A stretch of 64,000 bases of DNA from Orthonyx spaldingii (Eukaryota > Chordata > Aves > Passeriformes > Orthonychidae), in the NCBI GenBank assembly GCA_013397795.1, contig VZTJ01003252.1, positions 1 to 64,000 on the forward strand, given 5' to 3'. Both the position numbers and the translations under genes were made by a program. Below the pieces are notes generated by a model, which worked only from the letters and a program-made list of their open reading frames with translations, was not told where the DNA came from and searched no databases. Every line of letters begins with the position of its first letter. The stretch's first letter is position 1. This document shows, in pieces, positions 36,601 to 47,449 of this stretch.

Positions 36601-38187
36601 AGGAAAGTTTGTACTCACCTGGACAAAGTGGGGAAATGGCAGAGAGCAAGATCTTCTCATACATCTCAATTCTATCAAGCAAAACAATAGCACCAAGGTT
36701 TTCCCATCATTCATAGAAAATCATAAATCTGAAAAATTAAATTCCACTAGGACAGCAACAACTTCTTCATTTATTTCAGAGGAGACACAGCTTTGCCACA
36801 GGACTTTTCTGAGATATTTTAGCATAACAGCTAAAAAGAATCTGTTTTCTGGGTGTTCGTTGTTTTGGGATGTTTTTGGAGGTGTTTATGCATCTCTCCA
36901 ATAAACCACAATGATTGTGAATGAAAATGTCCTATTGCTTGGCTACTCTTGTAGAAATATTCTTTGGTTTTGTATCCTACTCTTGAAGTGTTTTTCTTCT
37001 ATGTAGTGATAGTTACTTCAAACAGTACTTTATGTTACACTGCATTTTCTTTAACAGGGTGGATTTCCTGCCACAGTTTCCTTTTTAACCTCTAAAACCT
37101 ATGTCAGCAAATATGAAAGAAAGAGAAAAAAAAAAAAAGAGATGGCCCGATGAGAAGTAGAGGAACAAGGATTATTGAAATATTGTTGAGAAAGAGGTAT
37201 TTCTGCCTTTATCTTTCCTCTAGCTGTCAGTTTGTGAGCCCTGAAGGGCTCACTAGCTGTGGCATGTCAGAGAAAACGCAATTGCCCTTTCAGGAGGGAA
37301 TCAGAGACAAAAGTGGCCCTAGAAATGTAATTTTAGTAGGCGATCTCTAAGATACATTATGCTATTGCTCAAAAATCTCCTTGTGATGCTTGCAAACCCT
37401 CAGTCCAACCAATTGCAAGTAAATTAGGCTTCTTCCAGAGCACCCTTTATATTGCTCTACTTTTTTCTGTCCTTCCTCACATGGACTTGCACTCCCTCCC
37501 TGCCTCGCTGACTGCAAAATCACCAGCAGTTTCAAAACATAGAACTTCTTCCCCCACCTTTCAAGGGAGGTGAGCTGCAGGATATGACTTGTGTAAGAGA
37601 AGGGGAATGTGGAAGCTAAGCCATCTAAGCCATTTGCTGCATTTTCTCACTAACTAATAATAGAGTTTTCAGGCTTTGCCTTGCCAAATGTCACAAGACA
37701 AGGAATATGGAGAAAAAAGAATTGGGAAGAAGGGGGCTTAAAAATATCACTTAAAGAAAGAGGTGCTGGTTTCCTTTTATTTCTCTCCCTGTCTGACCTT
37801 GCTGCACCTTGCAAACATAGGGATCAGATTTAAAAGTATTTTGGGCAGAAAGGCTCAGAAAAAATGAATTTATTTTCTTTCTTATACAACACAAATTAGT
37901 ATTTACACAGATTTTTCTGAGATTATGAGATTTTTTTTTTTTTCTAAAATGCAGAATATCATTCTAACAGCACTGAGAATAATGATATTGCAGCCTAATT
38001 CTAGTAATTTAAGATTATTTCTATTGGGGTCTTCTTTCCTTTAAAACATCCCAATTAGAAGATATTTTTCTGAGTCATCATTTTCGTCTGGTCAGTGGTA
38101 CAGACTAATATATTTCTGTGGTAGGTGTTGTAATGGATGACTCACATTCACCTTTTCAACCAGTTCCAGTTTTTTCTACTTTCTTAC
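36601..38187. other. AT-rich unique DNA, nothing firm
   Basis: Just outside the CR1 copy, the minus strand carries a consensus-like splice donor (ccag followed by GTGAGTAC at 36617-36610). It cannot be paired with an exon I recognise. Poly-A (37124-37138) and poly-T (37931-37943) tracts are present. Confidence 0.45.
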
Positions 38188-38333
38188 AGTGTTTTCTTTC
38201 TTAAGACAGCTTGTGTACAGATAGATCTGTTCTAACTGATCGACACCTTTCCACTGATTGGGGTCGGGGAAAAAAGCAAGGCAGGGCACTTTTGGGCTCC
38301 TCTCTGGTAGATTGCTCAGCAAAGGTGCGTATC
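38188..38333 (-). CDS. Weak candidate internal exon, unknown protein
   Basis: On the minus strand, a pyrimidine-leaning tract ending gactgcag precedes 38333, and act followed by GTAAGA follows 38188, so a 146-base block is bounded by plausible splice signals. One frame is fully open and reads from GYAPLLSNLPERSPK to YTSCLKKENT. The block is richer in GC than its flanks. I do not recognise the peptide, and such coincidences are common in 64 kb, so this is only a candidate. It could equally be unique non-coding DNA. Confidence 0.12.
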
Positions 38334-41300
38334 CTGCAGTCAAGCACAAGGCATAAATCACAAGCCATAATCCCACATAACTATATTTGACATTTGTAAA
38401 ACAGGATGTCATCAAGCATATAAGTCTCAGCCCACTCATTGAACTGAATATATGTAAACTTTTACATTATAAGTCACTCAATATGGGGTAAAATCAAAGT
38501 CCTTCTGGTGCTGATGTCAGTGTGCTGACTCAAATGGTAGTACAGCACCTTGCAGCGGTAGAATAATTGCTGGTTTTACTTTACTGCTGGAAATTGGTCA
38601 GTAATCTAGAAATTGTGTCCTGACACTGCAAAGATTTGTGCTTGTGAGTAATCCTGGGCCTGTGAGTGTTGGAAGTGATGCAGCAGTTTGCTGTCAATGA
38701 GTTTCCTTAGACTTGCAGGTTTAGGAGCTTATTAATTTTTGTAAGATCACAAGATTCATGGTTTTCAATGTTTACTTGCAACATTTCTCTTCCAGCTGAG
38801 CATGAAAACTCTTTATTTATTCCTTTCTTCTGTCTCTCTGCTCATGAGAAACAATATCCACATCTCTTCACATCTGTAACACATCCTTAATGCTGCTGAG
38901 GGGAACTTTGGCCCTGAATAATTGTAATTTTCATGCTGTTGTCACTTTCCTGTCCCTGGCACTGAGAGTATTTTAATGTTTTGACAACTTTCCTGTGCTT
39001 TCTCCAGCTTGAAGTTTCGTTGTCTGTCACTTGCATGATACATTTTAATTCCAGAATGTGTAACTGCTAACGCATTGTTATACTTAGGACTGAAGCTCTG
39101 AGAAAACAAACTTATTAGAACTGGGAAAGAGTTTGGGAAACAGAACTGATTACTTACTGTATGTGTTCTGATCCTTCCATCTTGAAAAGATTCAGAGGAA
39201 GACAAGAAAAATGTCAAAGAAAAACCTCCCTGCAGTTGTAGGGAACTTGCTAATTTTGAAAAAAGTCAGTGTACAAGATAAAGGTCAGTAACACATTAAC
39301 AGCATAAAGAAGTGATTGTTCTGTGCCACAGTCAGGAACAAGGAGACTTAGTGAAATAATAAATGCAGCACCTAAAAGGCATGAAGCACTTTTTTCCCTT
39401 CTATATGTAATTTAAATGATGACTCTCAGTTTGCAAGGAGGTCAAAATTATAAATTGGTTCAAAAAGGTATTAGGCAAATTCATGAATAATAACGGGATG
39501 AAATACAGTGGCCCAGAGGTAACCTCCAGCTTGAGGAGTCTCTAAAGCACTGATTACTGCCATATGTCAAGAAAAGGGTCATAACTATATGTACTTTATT
39601 CTTCCACATTTATCAGCTACTGTCCCCCGTAAGAAAAAATCTGATCTGGGACAAGAAAGATGCCTATTTTTTAAGATTGAAAATTGATGTCCATGAGTCT
39701 TTAAATAACATAGAAGAAGGAAGAATTCAACCACAAAACCATTAATATCAAGGAGTATGAAGAATTACATACAGTGTTAAAATGACATGTAAGTAATAAC
39801 AATAGATTAAAATGAAAATTCAGCCTATGTGAAATTCAGAACAAAAAAAATGTGCTGAGAATGGGAACAGTCTCTTCCTAGAGCTACTAGAAAGAAAAAA
39901 CACTTGAAAATGTACTCAGTTTGAGAGAGAATTCTGAACTGACATCCAGATGGCATAAGTTAAATGCCACAAAGAATGAATTTCTTTCAGTGGATGCTGC
40001 CTTTATCATGACACACACAATTGGTCTGTAGCTCTATGGATTGAGTATGCTCTGAATTGCATCTAATATGACTTCATAGAATGGATGACAGATTTCTTTA
40101 CATCAAACCAATCTGGTTTCTCAATGGTGCAAACTTGAATTACGTTAGCCTCAGGGATTTTTCCTTGGATTACTGAGAACAGGTCTGGGCCCAACACTTC
40201 AAGTCTGAAAAATGTCTCCAGGAAAAGTTTCTTCCTGTTTTGGAACTTTTGGGATGGTGAATAAACAGTATTTACTTTAAAGGCCTCTTGTAAGTCTTAA
40301 AAAGTTATGCAAAACTTTTAATGACTACCAGCATTTCCATAAAGGGAAATACTATTTTTCAGAAATACTGTGCTTAAAACTTTGTCTTGGGCAATGCCAT
40401 TGTCTTTCTTTCTTCCCAGAGAGAAAAATCACTGGAAGGCTGAGAAGCAAATCAATCAGGCAGAAGAGGCCATGAGGAGATGGGTCAGAAGGAGAGAGAC
40501 AGGTATTATTCAGACTTGTAAGGTGCAGATAGACAGATCCATGTTTTCTCACATGTGGCAAATGCAGATATTTATGCAACCAAAAGATCTTTCTCTAAGT
40601 TCTATGAATGCAGTTAAGATGCTAAAAAATAACTTATGCACTTTTAGTCCATTAATGAGATTCAAATACCTGCAGGTTGACATTAGCTCTATTTGCATGT
40701 TTGGGAGTGAAATTTTCTTCTTTCATCACACAGTCTGTTTTCAACAAGGTGGATATTTATGGGAATGTGAATGATTCTACAAGCGCTGATTTAGAGGCTA
40801 AATTGAAGCATATTTGAAATATTACCAGATGAATTTCTGATCTATTTCCTCAATTCCTCTTTCTTGAGGTTTTTTTAAAGTGTGCAAAGGAGGTAATGTA
40901 AAATTTCTACTGTCTTCTAATAACCGGGTCACCTCTATAGAACACATTTGGATGTATTTTCATTAGTATTACATCACATATAAGATTATATTATTTTTAT
41001 AAAAAGGTTCTCTTTTGACAGAAGATGGCTTGAATTTTTAATGCTACTTGCAATTCTTGAAGACTGGGCAGACTGAAAGTTTAAGGTGTTAAATCAAATG
41101 GTGTCTGGAAGTTCCATAGAAAACATGAACCCTAAAACTAACGACTGTGACATAAATGTGCTGGCACAATTGCTTGGTTAATAGGTCATACTTTCTCACC
41201 AATGGTGTGTGTTGTGATTAATAAAATATCCTTGCCTAAACAAGACATTACAGAGATTTAAGAAGTGTAAGAACAATGAGCATTTAAACACAAAATATCC

Positions 41301-42299
41301 CAGAACACTATGATATAGAAGAAATATATCCAGAAAACAGTTCCTTATGGGAATTTACAAATATTTGAAAGGCTTACATTTTTTACTTCATGCAATTTCA
41401 TTCTAACTTAGTGAAGTTGCAGATAGCTTTGCCCTAAATTTGCCTTGCATAACGAAGACATGATTAATATAGCTATTAAATTTACTGAAGAAGAAGCTTC
41501 CCAAATCCAAACCAAGACTGAGGCATGACTTAGGAGACTGTGCAAGTCTGTATGTGCATATGTGGCTTTTTTTTTCTTGTTCTCTCTACATACCAGCATG
41601 AGCTATGCCTGTTTTATGCTGGCTGCTATTCAGATCATGGAATTGAAACAGCAGGCTAGAAATTCTATACAGGATGGAGAAATGTCATAACCTTTCTTGC
41701 TTTCTTCCAACCATGCATCCTGTGCTATTCAGGTGCTAAGGAGTGGCAGGAGAGGTCATATGGTAATGTCTGCACTGACAGAAAAAGTATAAACTGCAGT
41801 ATAGCTTCTTAGCCTGGAAAATGGGATGGAACCTATTAATGAAGAGTCATGAAGCGCTGACTAAATGGATCACATGTAAACAAAAAATCTTGGTGTCCTT
41901 TATTAGGCAGACAGTTCTGATTTCATACGGAACCTGTAAAAAACAGAAGAATATTAGCTGCCTCTTGATGAAGTCAGATTGAGAGACTTGACCATGAGAG
42001 ATTGGAAAATATCCTGAAACAGAGGTGCAGGGGACCTGATTTCCCACATTGTTCTGGCTTGCTTGGCTGAGTCTGAGTTTCCATCTTCAGACCAGTGCTG
42101 AGTTAAAAGGGACAGTGGATGCATTTCTCTTTTTGTAGACCTTTTTATAATCTTTAAAACTTTCAAAGTATTAAATATTATTTGGAACTCTGATTTTCAG
42201 TGTATCGGTATTCTGTGGAGCCTTTCTTGGTTTTGAACAGAATTGAAATCCAGAAATCACTAAACAAATCTGGCCACCTTCTACAGCAAAGTGACATTT
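38334..42299. other. AT-rich unique DNA, nothing recognised
   Basis: No repeat family, RNA or domain was recognised. The ORF at 40370-40774 (134 codons) has no motif and ordinary AT-rich composition, with an overlapping open frame on the other strand. Confidence 0.5.
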
Positions 42300-43459
42300 T
42301 GTGTTGACATGGGGAAATTGATCAATATATTTGTTTGTCTGCACTTCAGCAAAGCATTCAACACAGTTTCCCACAATCTTTTCCTGGAGAAACTGGTATG
42401 ATAAAGGATGGGCAGGTGCTCTGCAAGATGGACAGGGAATTGGCCCACAGGCTGCACTCAGAGAATGGTAATCAAAGGTTTTTACTCAGGTGGCAGCCAG
42501 TCACAAATGGGATACCCCAGGGACAAATACTGGGATATGTGGTATTCAACATCTTTGTTAAGCCTGAGATTAGCTCAATTGTTTAAAGCATGGTGCTAAT
42601 TCAAGATCATGGGTTAGATGCTCATATGGGCCATTCACTCAATGATCCTATGAGTCTCTTCCAACTCAGAATATGCTGTGATTCTGTGATAAAAGCTCTA
42701 AAATATGGTACTGGAATCATCCTGGTGGAGTTTGCTGGTGACTCAAAATGAGTAGTGAGGTGAGCACATCAGAAGGGAGACATCTTACAGTGATTAGAGA
42801 GACCTGGACAGGCTGGAAGAGTGTGCTCACACTCTGAGCTACAGAGATGAAGGTACAGATGAAGTTTAATAAGGCCAAGTTCAAAAAGTCCTGCTCCTGC
42901 ATAACCAAAGAGAACAGTACAAATTAGGATTTCTGTGACTGAAAGGAAGGTAGCGGTCCTGGTGACAACAAGCTTGATGATTCAGCAGTGCACCACTGTG
43001 ACAAGGAAAGCAAATCAGGTGCTGGGCTTCATCCACAGGGCAAGACTGTCAGAGAAATTATCATCCTACTCAACTCAGCCCTTGCCAGGCTGAGAGGAGA
43101 CCCCATAATTGTCTACAATTGTCTCATGTGGGGAAGTGGAGGGACAGGTATTGGCATCTTCCCTGTGGTGACCAGTGACAGGACCCAAAGGAATGGTATG
43201 GAGCTGTGTCAGGGAAGGTTTAGGTTGGATATTGGAAAAATGTTCTTCACCCAAAGGGTGGTTGGGCACTGGAACAGGCTCCTCAGGGAAGTGCTCACAG
43301 CACAGTCTGACAGAGTTCAAGCACCTTTCAGACAATACTCTCAGGCACACGGTGTGACTCTTGGGGATGGTGCTGTGCAGGGCCAGGAGCTGGACCTGAT
43401 GATCCTGGTGAGTCCCTGCCAACTCAGGATATTCTACGATTTTATGATTCTATGTCACC
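42300..43459 (+). mobile_element. CR1 LINE, 5'-truncated, interrupted by a SINE
   Basis: The copy starts inside the RT with the 'LHFSKAFNTVSHNLFLEKL' equivalent (about 42339-42395). It continues through NGIPQGQILGYVVFNIFV, with GIPQG at 42509-42523, is broken at 42562 by a SINE, and resumes at 42691 with the active-site region. Here the FADD box has become FAGD (42731-42742), so the catalytic aspartate pair is lost. The C-terminal part follows, with internal losses near 43080, then the 3' region (cagggaaggtttaggttgga; ggagctggacctgatgatcc) and the tattctacgattttatgatt end near 43455. The type resembles passerine CR1-E/J-like copies, though the subfamily is not assigned. Confidence 0.92.
42562..42690 (+). 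mobile_element. tRNA-Ile-derived SINE with CR1-like tail (TguSINE1-like)
   Basis: The head from 42562 follows tRNA-Ile: a box A-like ttagctcaattgtttaaagc, tggtgctaat through the anticodon arm, then a box B-like gggttagatgctc and the acceptor complement atgggcca. A few bases are missing around the anticodon loop. It then switches to a CR1-like 3' tail (cttccaactcagaatatgct, gtgattctgtgat). This composite matches the passerine SINE family described as TguSINE1. It would have been transcribed by RNA polymerase III and mobilised by CR1 machinery. It lies in the RT of an older CR1, which dates it as younger than that copy. Its damaged box B and missing bases make it unlikely to be a functional tRNA gene. 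Confidence 0.85.
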
Positions 43460-43540
43460 ACAATTTGAGAAGGATGTAGAGAGATGGAAGAGGATCCAAA
43501 GCAGGGCCATGGAGATGATCAAAGGGCTGCAGAATGGGTG
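43460..43540 (+). mobile_element. Displaced CR1 segment
   Basis: About 80 bases (caccacaatttgagaaggat ... gatcaaagggctg) match the CR1 stretch that normally lies between the 'VQFW' and 'LFNLEKRRLRGD' regions. That same stretch is missing from the adjacent copy at about 43080. The segment follows immediately after that copy's 3' end. It is either a rearranged piece of it or a separate small CR1 remnant without a 3' end. Confidence 0.7.
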
Positions 43541-44363
43541 CTTTAGCAAATCATAGTATTCTAAAGCAGCTCGACTTATCTTTAGCTATATAATCAAACA
43601 CTAAAAAAGTTCCATTTCTTGGTGGATTGAAGTTTAAAAAAAAATGTTTGGAGGTATGAGTGTTACTTTTTCTTGTACTTTTCTCCCCATTTTCTATCCC
43701 ATTTCCAGCTAATGAGCTTTAAATGTGTCAGTTGCCAGCAGTAGTAATAAATTATCTTCCAGAATATGGGGCTGATAATCATGATTCTCTTAAGCTGATC
43801 ACATTATGCCACTGCATCTATCCAGCAGTACACAGTGTTCATCTGAGCAACCCAGCTGACATAATGAAATACGATTATTCTTTTCAATTGTTCATTTAAA
43901 ACGTAATTGTATTTTTAAATTACTGTGCAATTTAATAAAATCATGGAATATAATTGTCTTCTTTCAGCTTGTATATGTTATAGAATGTTATAATTTTCTA
44001 AATTTCCATGCATTCTTCTGTCTTCACACTTATGGTCAGCATGATTTGAATTAATATCTATTTATTGCTCATTCTGAGTCATCTTGCTAATTTATCGATA
44101 GCGTGTAGTCTTCAAATTTGTCATAGTTTCTGAAGCAGCCCTGCTTGAAGTCCTCTGGACCTTAATAATGCTTAATATTGACAGATTCCAAAGTCTTCAC
44201 AGACTAAACGGAGATGCTTTCTTGATTGTGACTAACAGTGTTCCCCAAAAGACAATGCAGAGCTGCACCACAAATGGAGAACACAGAAGAAAGTGGAAGA
44301 AGAGCCACAAAAAAATTCCTGGCTCAAAACATTCTATGGATGAGATGTAGATTGCTTAGTATA
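43541..44363. other. AT-rich unique DNA, possible conserved element
   Basis: No gene was found. Bases 43840-43960 are complex AT-rich sequence with several ATTA/TAAT cores and no repeat signature. This resembles developmental conserved non-coding elements, but conservation cannot be judged from one genome. Confidence 0.4.
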
Positions 44364-45472
44364 TTGGGCTTGGGTGGCAAGGTTTTGGTAGGGGGAGGAA
44401 TGCAGGACTGGCATCTCTGAGAAGCTGCCAGAAGCTTCCCTATATCCAACACAGCCAGTGTCAGCTGACTCTAAGATGGACCCACCACTGGCCAAGGACA
44501 AGCCCATCAGCAACAATCTGGGGATAAGACACTTAAGAAGGTGGAAAAAAATTATTGCACAGAAGCAATTGTGGCCAGAGAAGAGAGGAGTGAGAATATG
44601 TGGGAGGAACAGCCCTGCAGGCCCCAAAATCAGTAAAGAGTGGGGGGAGGAGGTGCTCCAGGCACTGGATCAAAGATACCCCTGCAGCCCATGGTGAAGT
44701 CTGTCCCCCTGCAGCTGGTGGAAGTCCATGGTGGAGCAGAGAACCACCTGCAGCTCATGAAGACCCCATGCCAGAGCAGTCTGGGGCCTGAGGGAGGCTG
44801 TGACCTGTGGCAAGCCCACGTTAGAGCAGCCTCCTGACAGGCCCTGTGAACCCTTGGAGAGAGGAGCCCATGCTGGAGCAAGTTTGCTGGCAGGACTTGT
44901 GACTTCACGGGGAACCCATAGTGGAGCAGCTTGTTCCTGAAGGACTGCATCCCATCAGAGGGACCCACGCTGGGGCAGGCCATGCCGGGAACTGTGGGAA
45001 GGACTCACACTGGAGAAGCTTGTGCAGGACTGTCTCCCATGGGAGGTACCACACACTGGAGCAGGTGAAGGGTGTGAGGAGTTCCCCCCTGAGGAGGAAG
45101 CAATGACAGAAATGTGTGATGAACTGACTGCAACCCCTATTCCTCATCTCCCTGTGCCACTGAGGGGGAGGAGGTAGTCAACTGGGAATAAAGTTAAGCC
45201 TGTGAAGGAGGGAGGGATTAGGGGAAGGTGATTTTAAGATCTGTTTTATTTCTAATTATCCTACTCTGATTTTTAAAGGCAATACATTCAACTAATTTTC
45301 TCAAGTGGAGTCAGTTTTGTACATGATAGTAATCAGTGAGTAACCTCTCCCTGCCCTTATCTCAACTTATGAGTTTTTTGTTATATTTTTCTCTGCCCTG
45401 TGCAGCTGAAAAAGGGAATGATAGAGTGCCTTTAGTGGACACCTGGCCTCCAGCCCAGGTCAAACCACCACA
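44364..45472 (+). mobile_element. Solo LTR of an avian endogenous retrovirus (ERVL-type)
   Basis: A block of about 1.1 kb matches remembered avian ERVL-type LTR wording. It begins ttgggcttgggtggcaaggt and contains agctgccagaagcttcccta, a GC-rich middle with a degenerate repeated phrase (see the next feature), and an A/T-rich polyadenylation region (aggcaatacattcaactaat near 45280). It ends caggtcaaaccaccaca. No gag, pol or env remnant lies on either side, so it is a solo LTR left by recombination between two LTRs. No clear target-site duplication is visible at the edges. Open frames inside it are not retroviral genes. The exact subfamily is not assigned. Confidence 0.8.
44731..45065 (+). repeat. 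Degenerate tandem repeat inside the LTR
   Basis: A phrase of the form (g/c)(c/t)tggagcag recurs eight times at spacings of 40-51 bases: about 44731, 44771, 44821, 44871, 44921, 44971, 45011 and 45056. Each is usually preceded by a 'ccca(c/t)g' type word. It looks like a diverged minisatellite that expanded within the LTR. Confidence 0.75.
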
Positions 45473-47407
45473 GTTTCTGGACTGCCCCTTCTGAAGTGGA
45501 TGGCAATTTCACCTATGGAATATTAAATAAACATCAGTTCTTGTTGGTGTTTATCTGTGACTCTAGATATAGTGAAGTCTGTCCAGAGGACATCTATGGA
45601 CCTTTACCAAAATATCCATGGACAGAAGCAAGGACTTCACACAGTGAAGAGGGATGAGCAGGAGGCTTTCTTTATCAGATACTGAGTTATTGCTCCCAAT
45701 GTATTTTTCTAAAGTGGGCAATATCCCCCTAAATCCATAGTGATTCCTGCTTCAGAGCCTTTACAATAGAGGCATTGATCTTGCTGCTAAAGAACTGAAC
45801 TGAACATTTCACATTCAATAAACATAAATATTTATGCCTTGAATCTGAACTAGTCAAGAGCCAATATCTAGGAGACAAATTTTTGAAAGAACAAGGGTTT
45901 TGTTTTGTTTTCAAAATAACCTGAAGAATACCATCTTGGAGATATTTCCCATGGACTGAAGTGAAGCTAGACTCTTCTCTTGACAGCCCCATGTCCTTGC
46001 ACTAGCACTAAACTCTTCAATACTCCAGATTTCCTGAATGGTTCTGTCCCCTAGCAAAATTAATCTATGTAGTCTCTAAGAAGAAAGCGGTCTCCTTTTC
46101 TGTGAAATGGGGAAGAATCATGACAGTGATTCTTTTGCACCAACTCAAACAATGTCCATCTGGCATGACTTTTAAGACCCTCATCTCTGTAGTGTATAAG
46201 ACCTTCATAAAAATCAATTAATTCCTCCTAATAATACTCCAGGTGTTTTATCATCTCTGCTTTACTCAGGCCCTAGGAGAGTAATAAAGATCAGACAAAA
46301 ATGATTGATTATGTATTGGACCACGTTTTTAGAGGACTGTGCTAATGATAAAGTTGTCTCTCCTCTCCCTGTGTTTTCTCAATTTCTGTTTTATTAAAAG
46401 AAAAAAAGTGACCTTGTGATCTTTCTACAAATGTCAGATATTAAACACTTTATGCAATCCTGTAAGGGAGAGTGAAAGAATGAAAGAACTGCAGGAATTG
46501 TTTTTTTAAATTACATGCTTTTAAGTTCTGTTATACTGACTTTAAGGATTATATCAAAATAAGCTGCTAAAGGATAAACCAAACAGGTAGAGAATAAACA
46601 CAAGTCTAGAATGGCAGAACTTCCCTGTGGGGAAGTATTCTCTATCTCCATCAGGCTGGAAGTTTACTCTTCCCAAGTTTTAGGATGCAGCTAAATGGAG
46701 TCTCCAGGAAGGGGTGGGATGGGTTCTTAGCCGTCAGAAATGCAGAGCAGTAGTGATATGCTGTGAGCAACACAGGTGACATCCTCTCCCAGAAAGAGCT
46801 GGTAGGCATTAATATAATGCAAATGTGGTCACAAAACTGTGAGTCTGTCTTTTGTTCTATAAACACACCTTTTCAAATACTTGAGAGAAGAGATACCTAA
46901 ATAAAGCATTGTTCTGAAAATGCTGTTTCTATACCTTTTGAATAAATGAAACACCAGCTTCTGAATGAAAGCTCCTAGGGATGTGAACAGTAATCTATTA
47001 ATTGCTAATATGATTAAAAACTGGTGTAACACAAAGAAGGAACATGACCTGAAGAGTTTGCCCACATATTTCAACTTACAATCAAGTATAAAAATCCATG
47101 CATCCATTTTGTAAAGCTGAGTGTTGAGCTGTCAGCCTGATGTTTTATGTCTCTGGCAGAAGGATAATTTTATCAAACAAATACTGTCACAAAATATATC
47201 ACCAAATTCTAGAGTTTAGAGCTGACAAGATCCATCTGACTGAAGGGGTGCCAATCTGTAGCCCTTTTACTGCATCCAACCCTTATGCAGTTCAGATTTG
47301 TCTTCCCTGGGAGGAGAATATCCCACAGCAAGGCTCTGAGGTGCAAACACTCTGAAGCTCCATGTGTAGACTGTCCCACAGCACAGGGAAAAGTGTATCC
47401 AGGAGTT
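45473..47407. other. AT-rich unique DNA, nothing firm
   Basis: Apart from a faint MIR-tail-like phrase at 46099-46116, nothing is recognised. The minus-strand frames at 46829-47107 and 45729-45992 have no domain. Confidence 0.5.
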
Positions 47408-47449
47408 CTTTCTGCCCTTGATAAGAGCCCTTTCTGCCCTTGATAAGAG
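47408..47449. repeat. 22-base tandem duplication
   Basis: The unit ctttctgcccttgataagag occurs twice in a row with a 2-base join (period 22) and no mismatches. This is a recent-looking local slippage or duplication. Confidence 0.95.

Noticed and set aside
36452..36904. Plus-strand open frame of 150 codons
   Set aside because: It starts on the antisense of a CR1 3' end and runs into unique AT-rich DNA; no domain or splice structure.
42562..42634. tRNA-Ile gene
   Set aside because: The tRNA-like head lacks several bases near the anticodon, has a damaged box B, and runs into a CR1-like tail, so it is a SINE.
44334..45147. Several overlapping frames on both strands as possible genes
   Set aside because: All lie inside the GC-rich middle of the solo LTR and reflect its composition.
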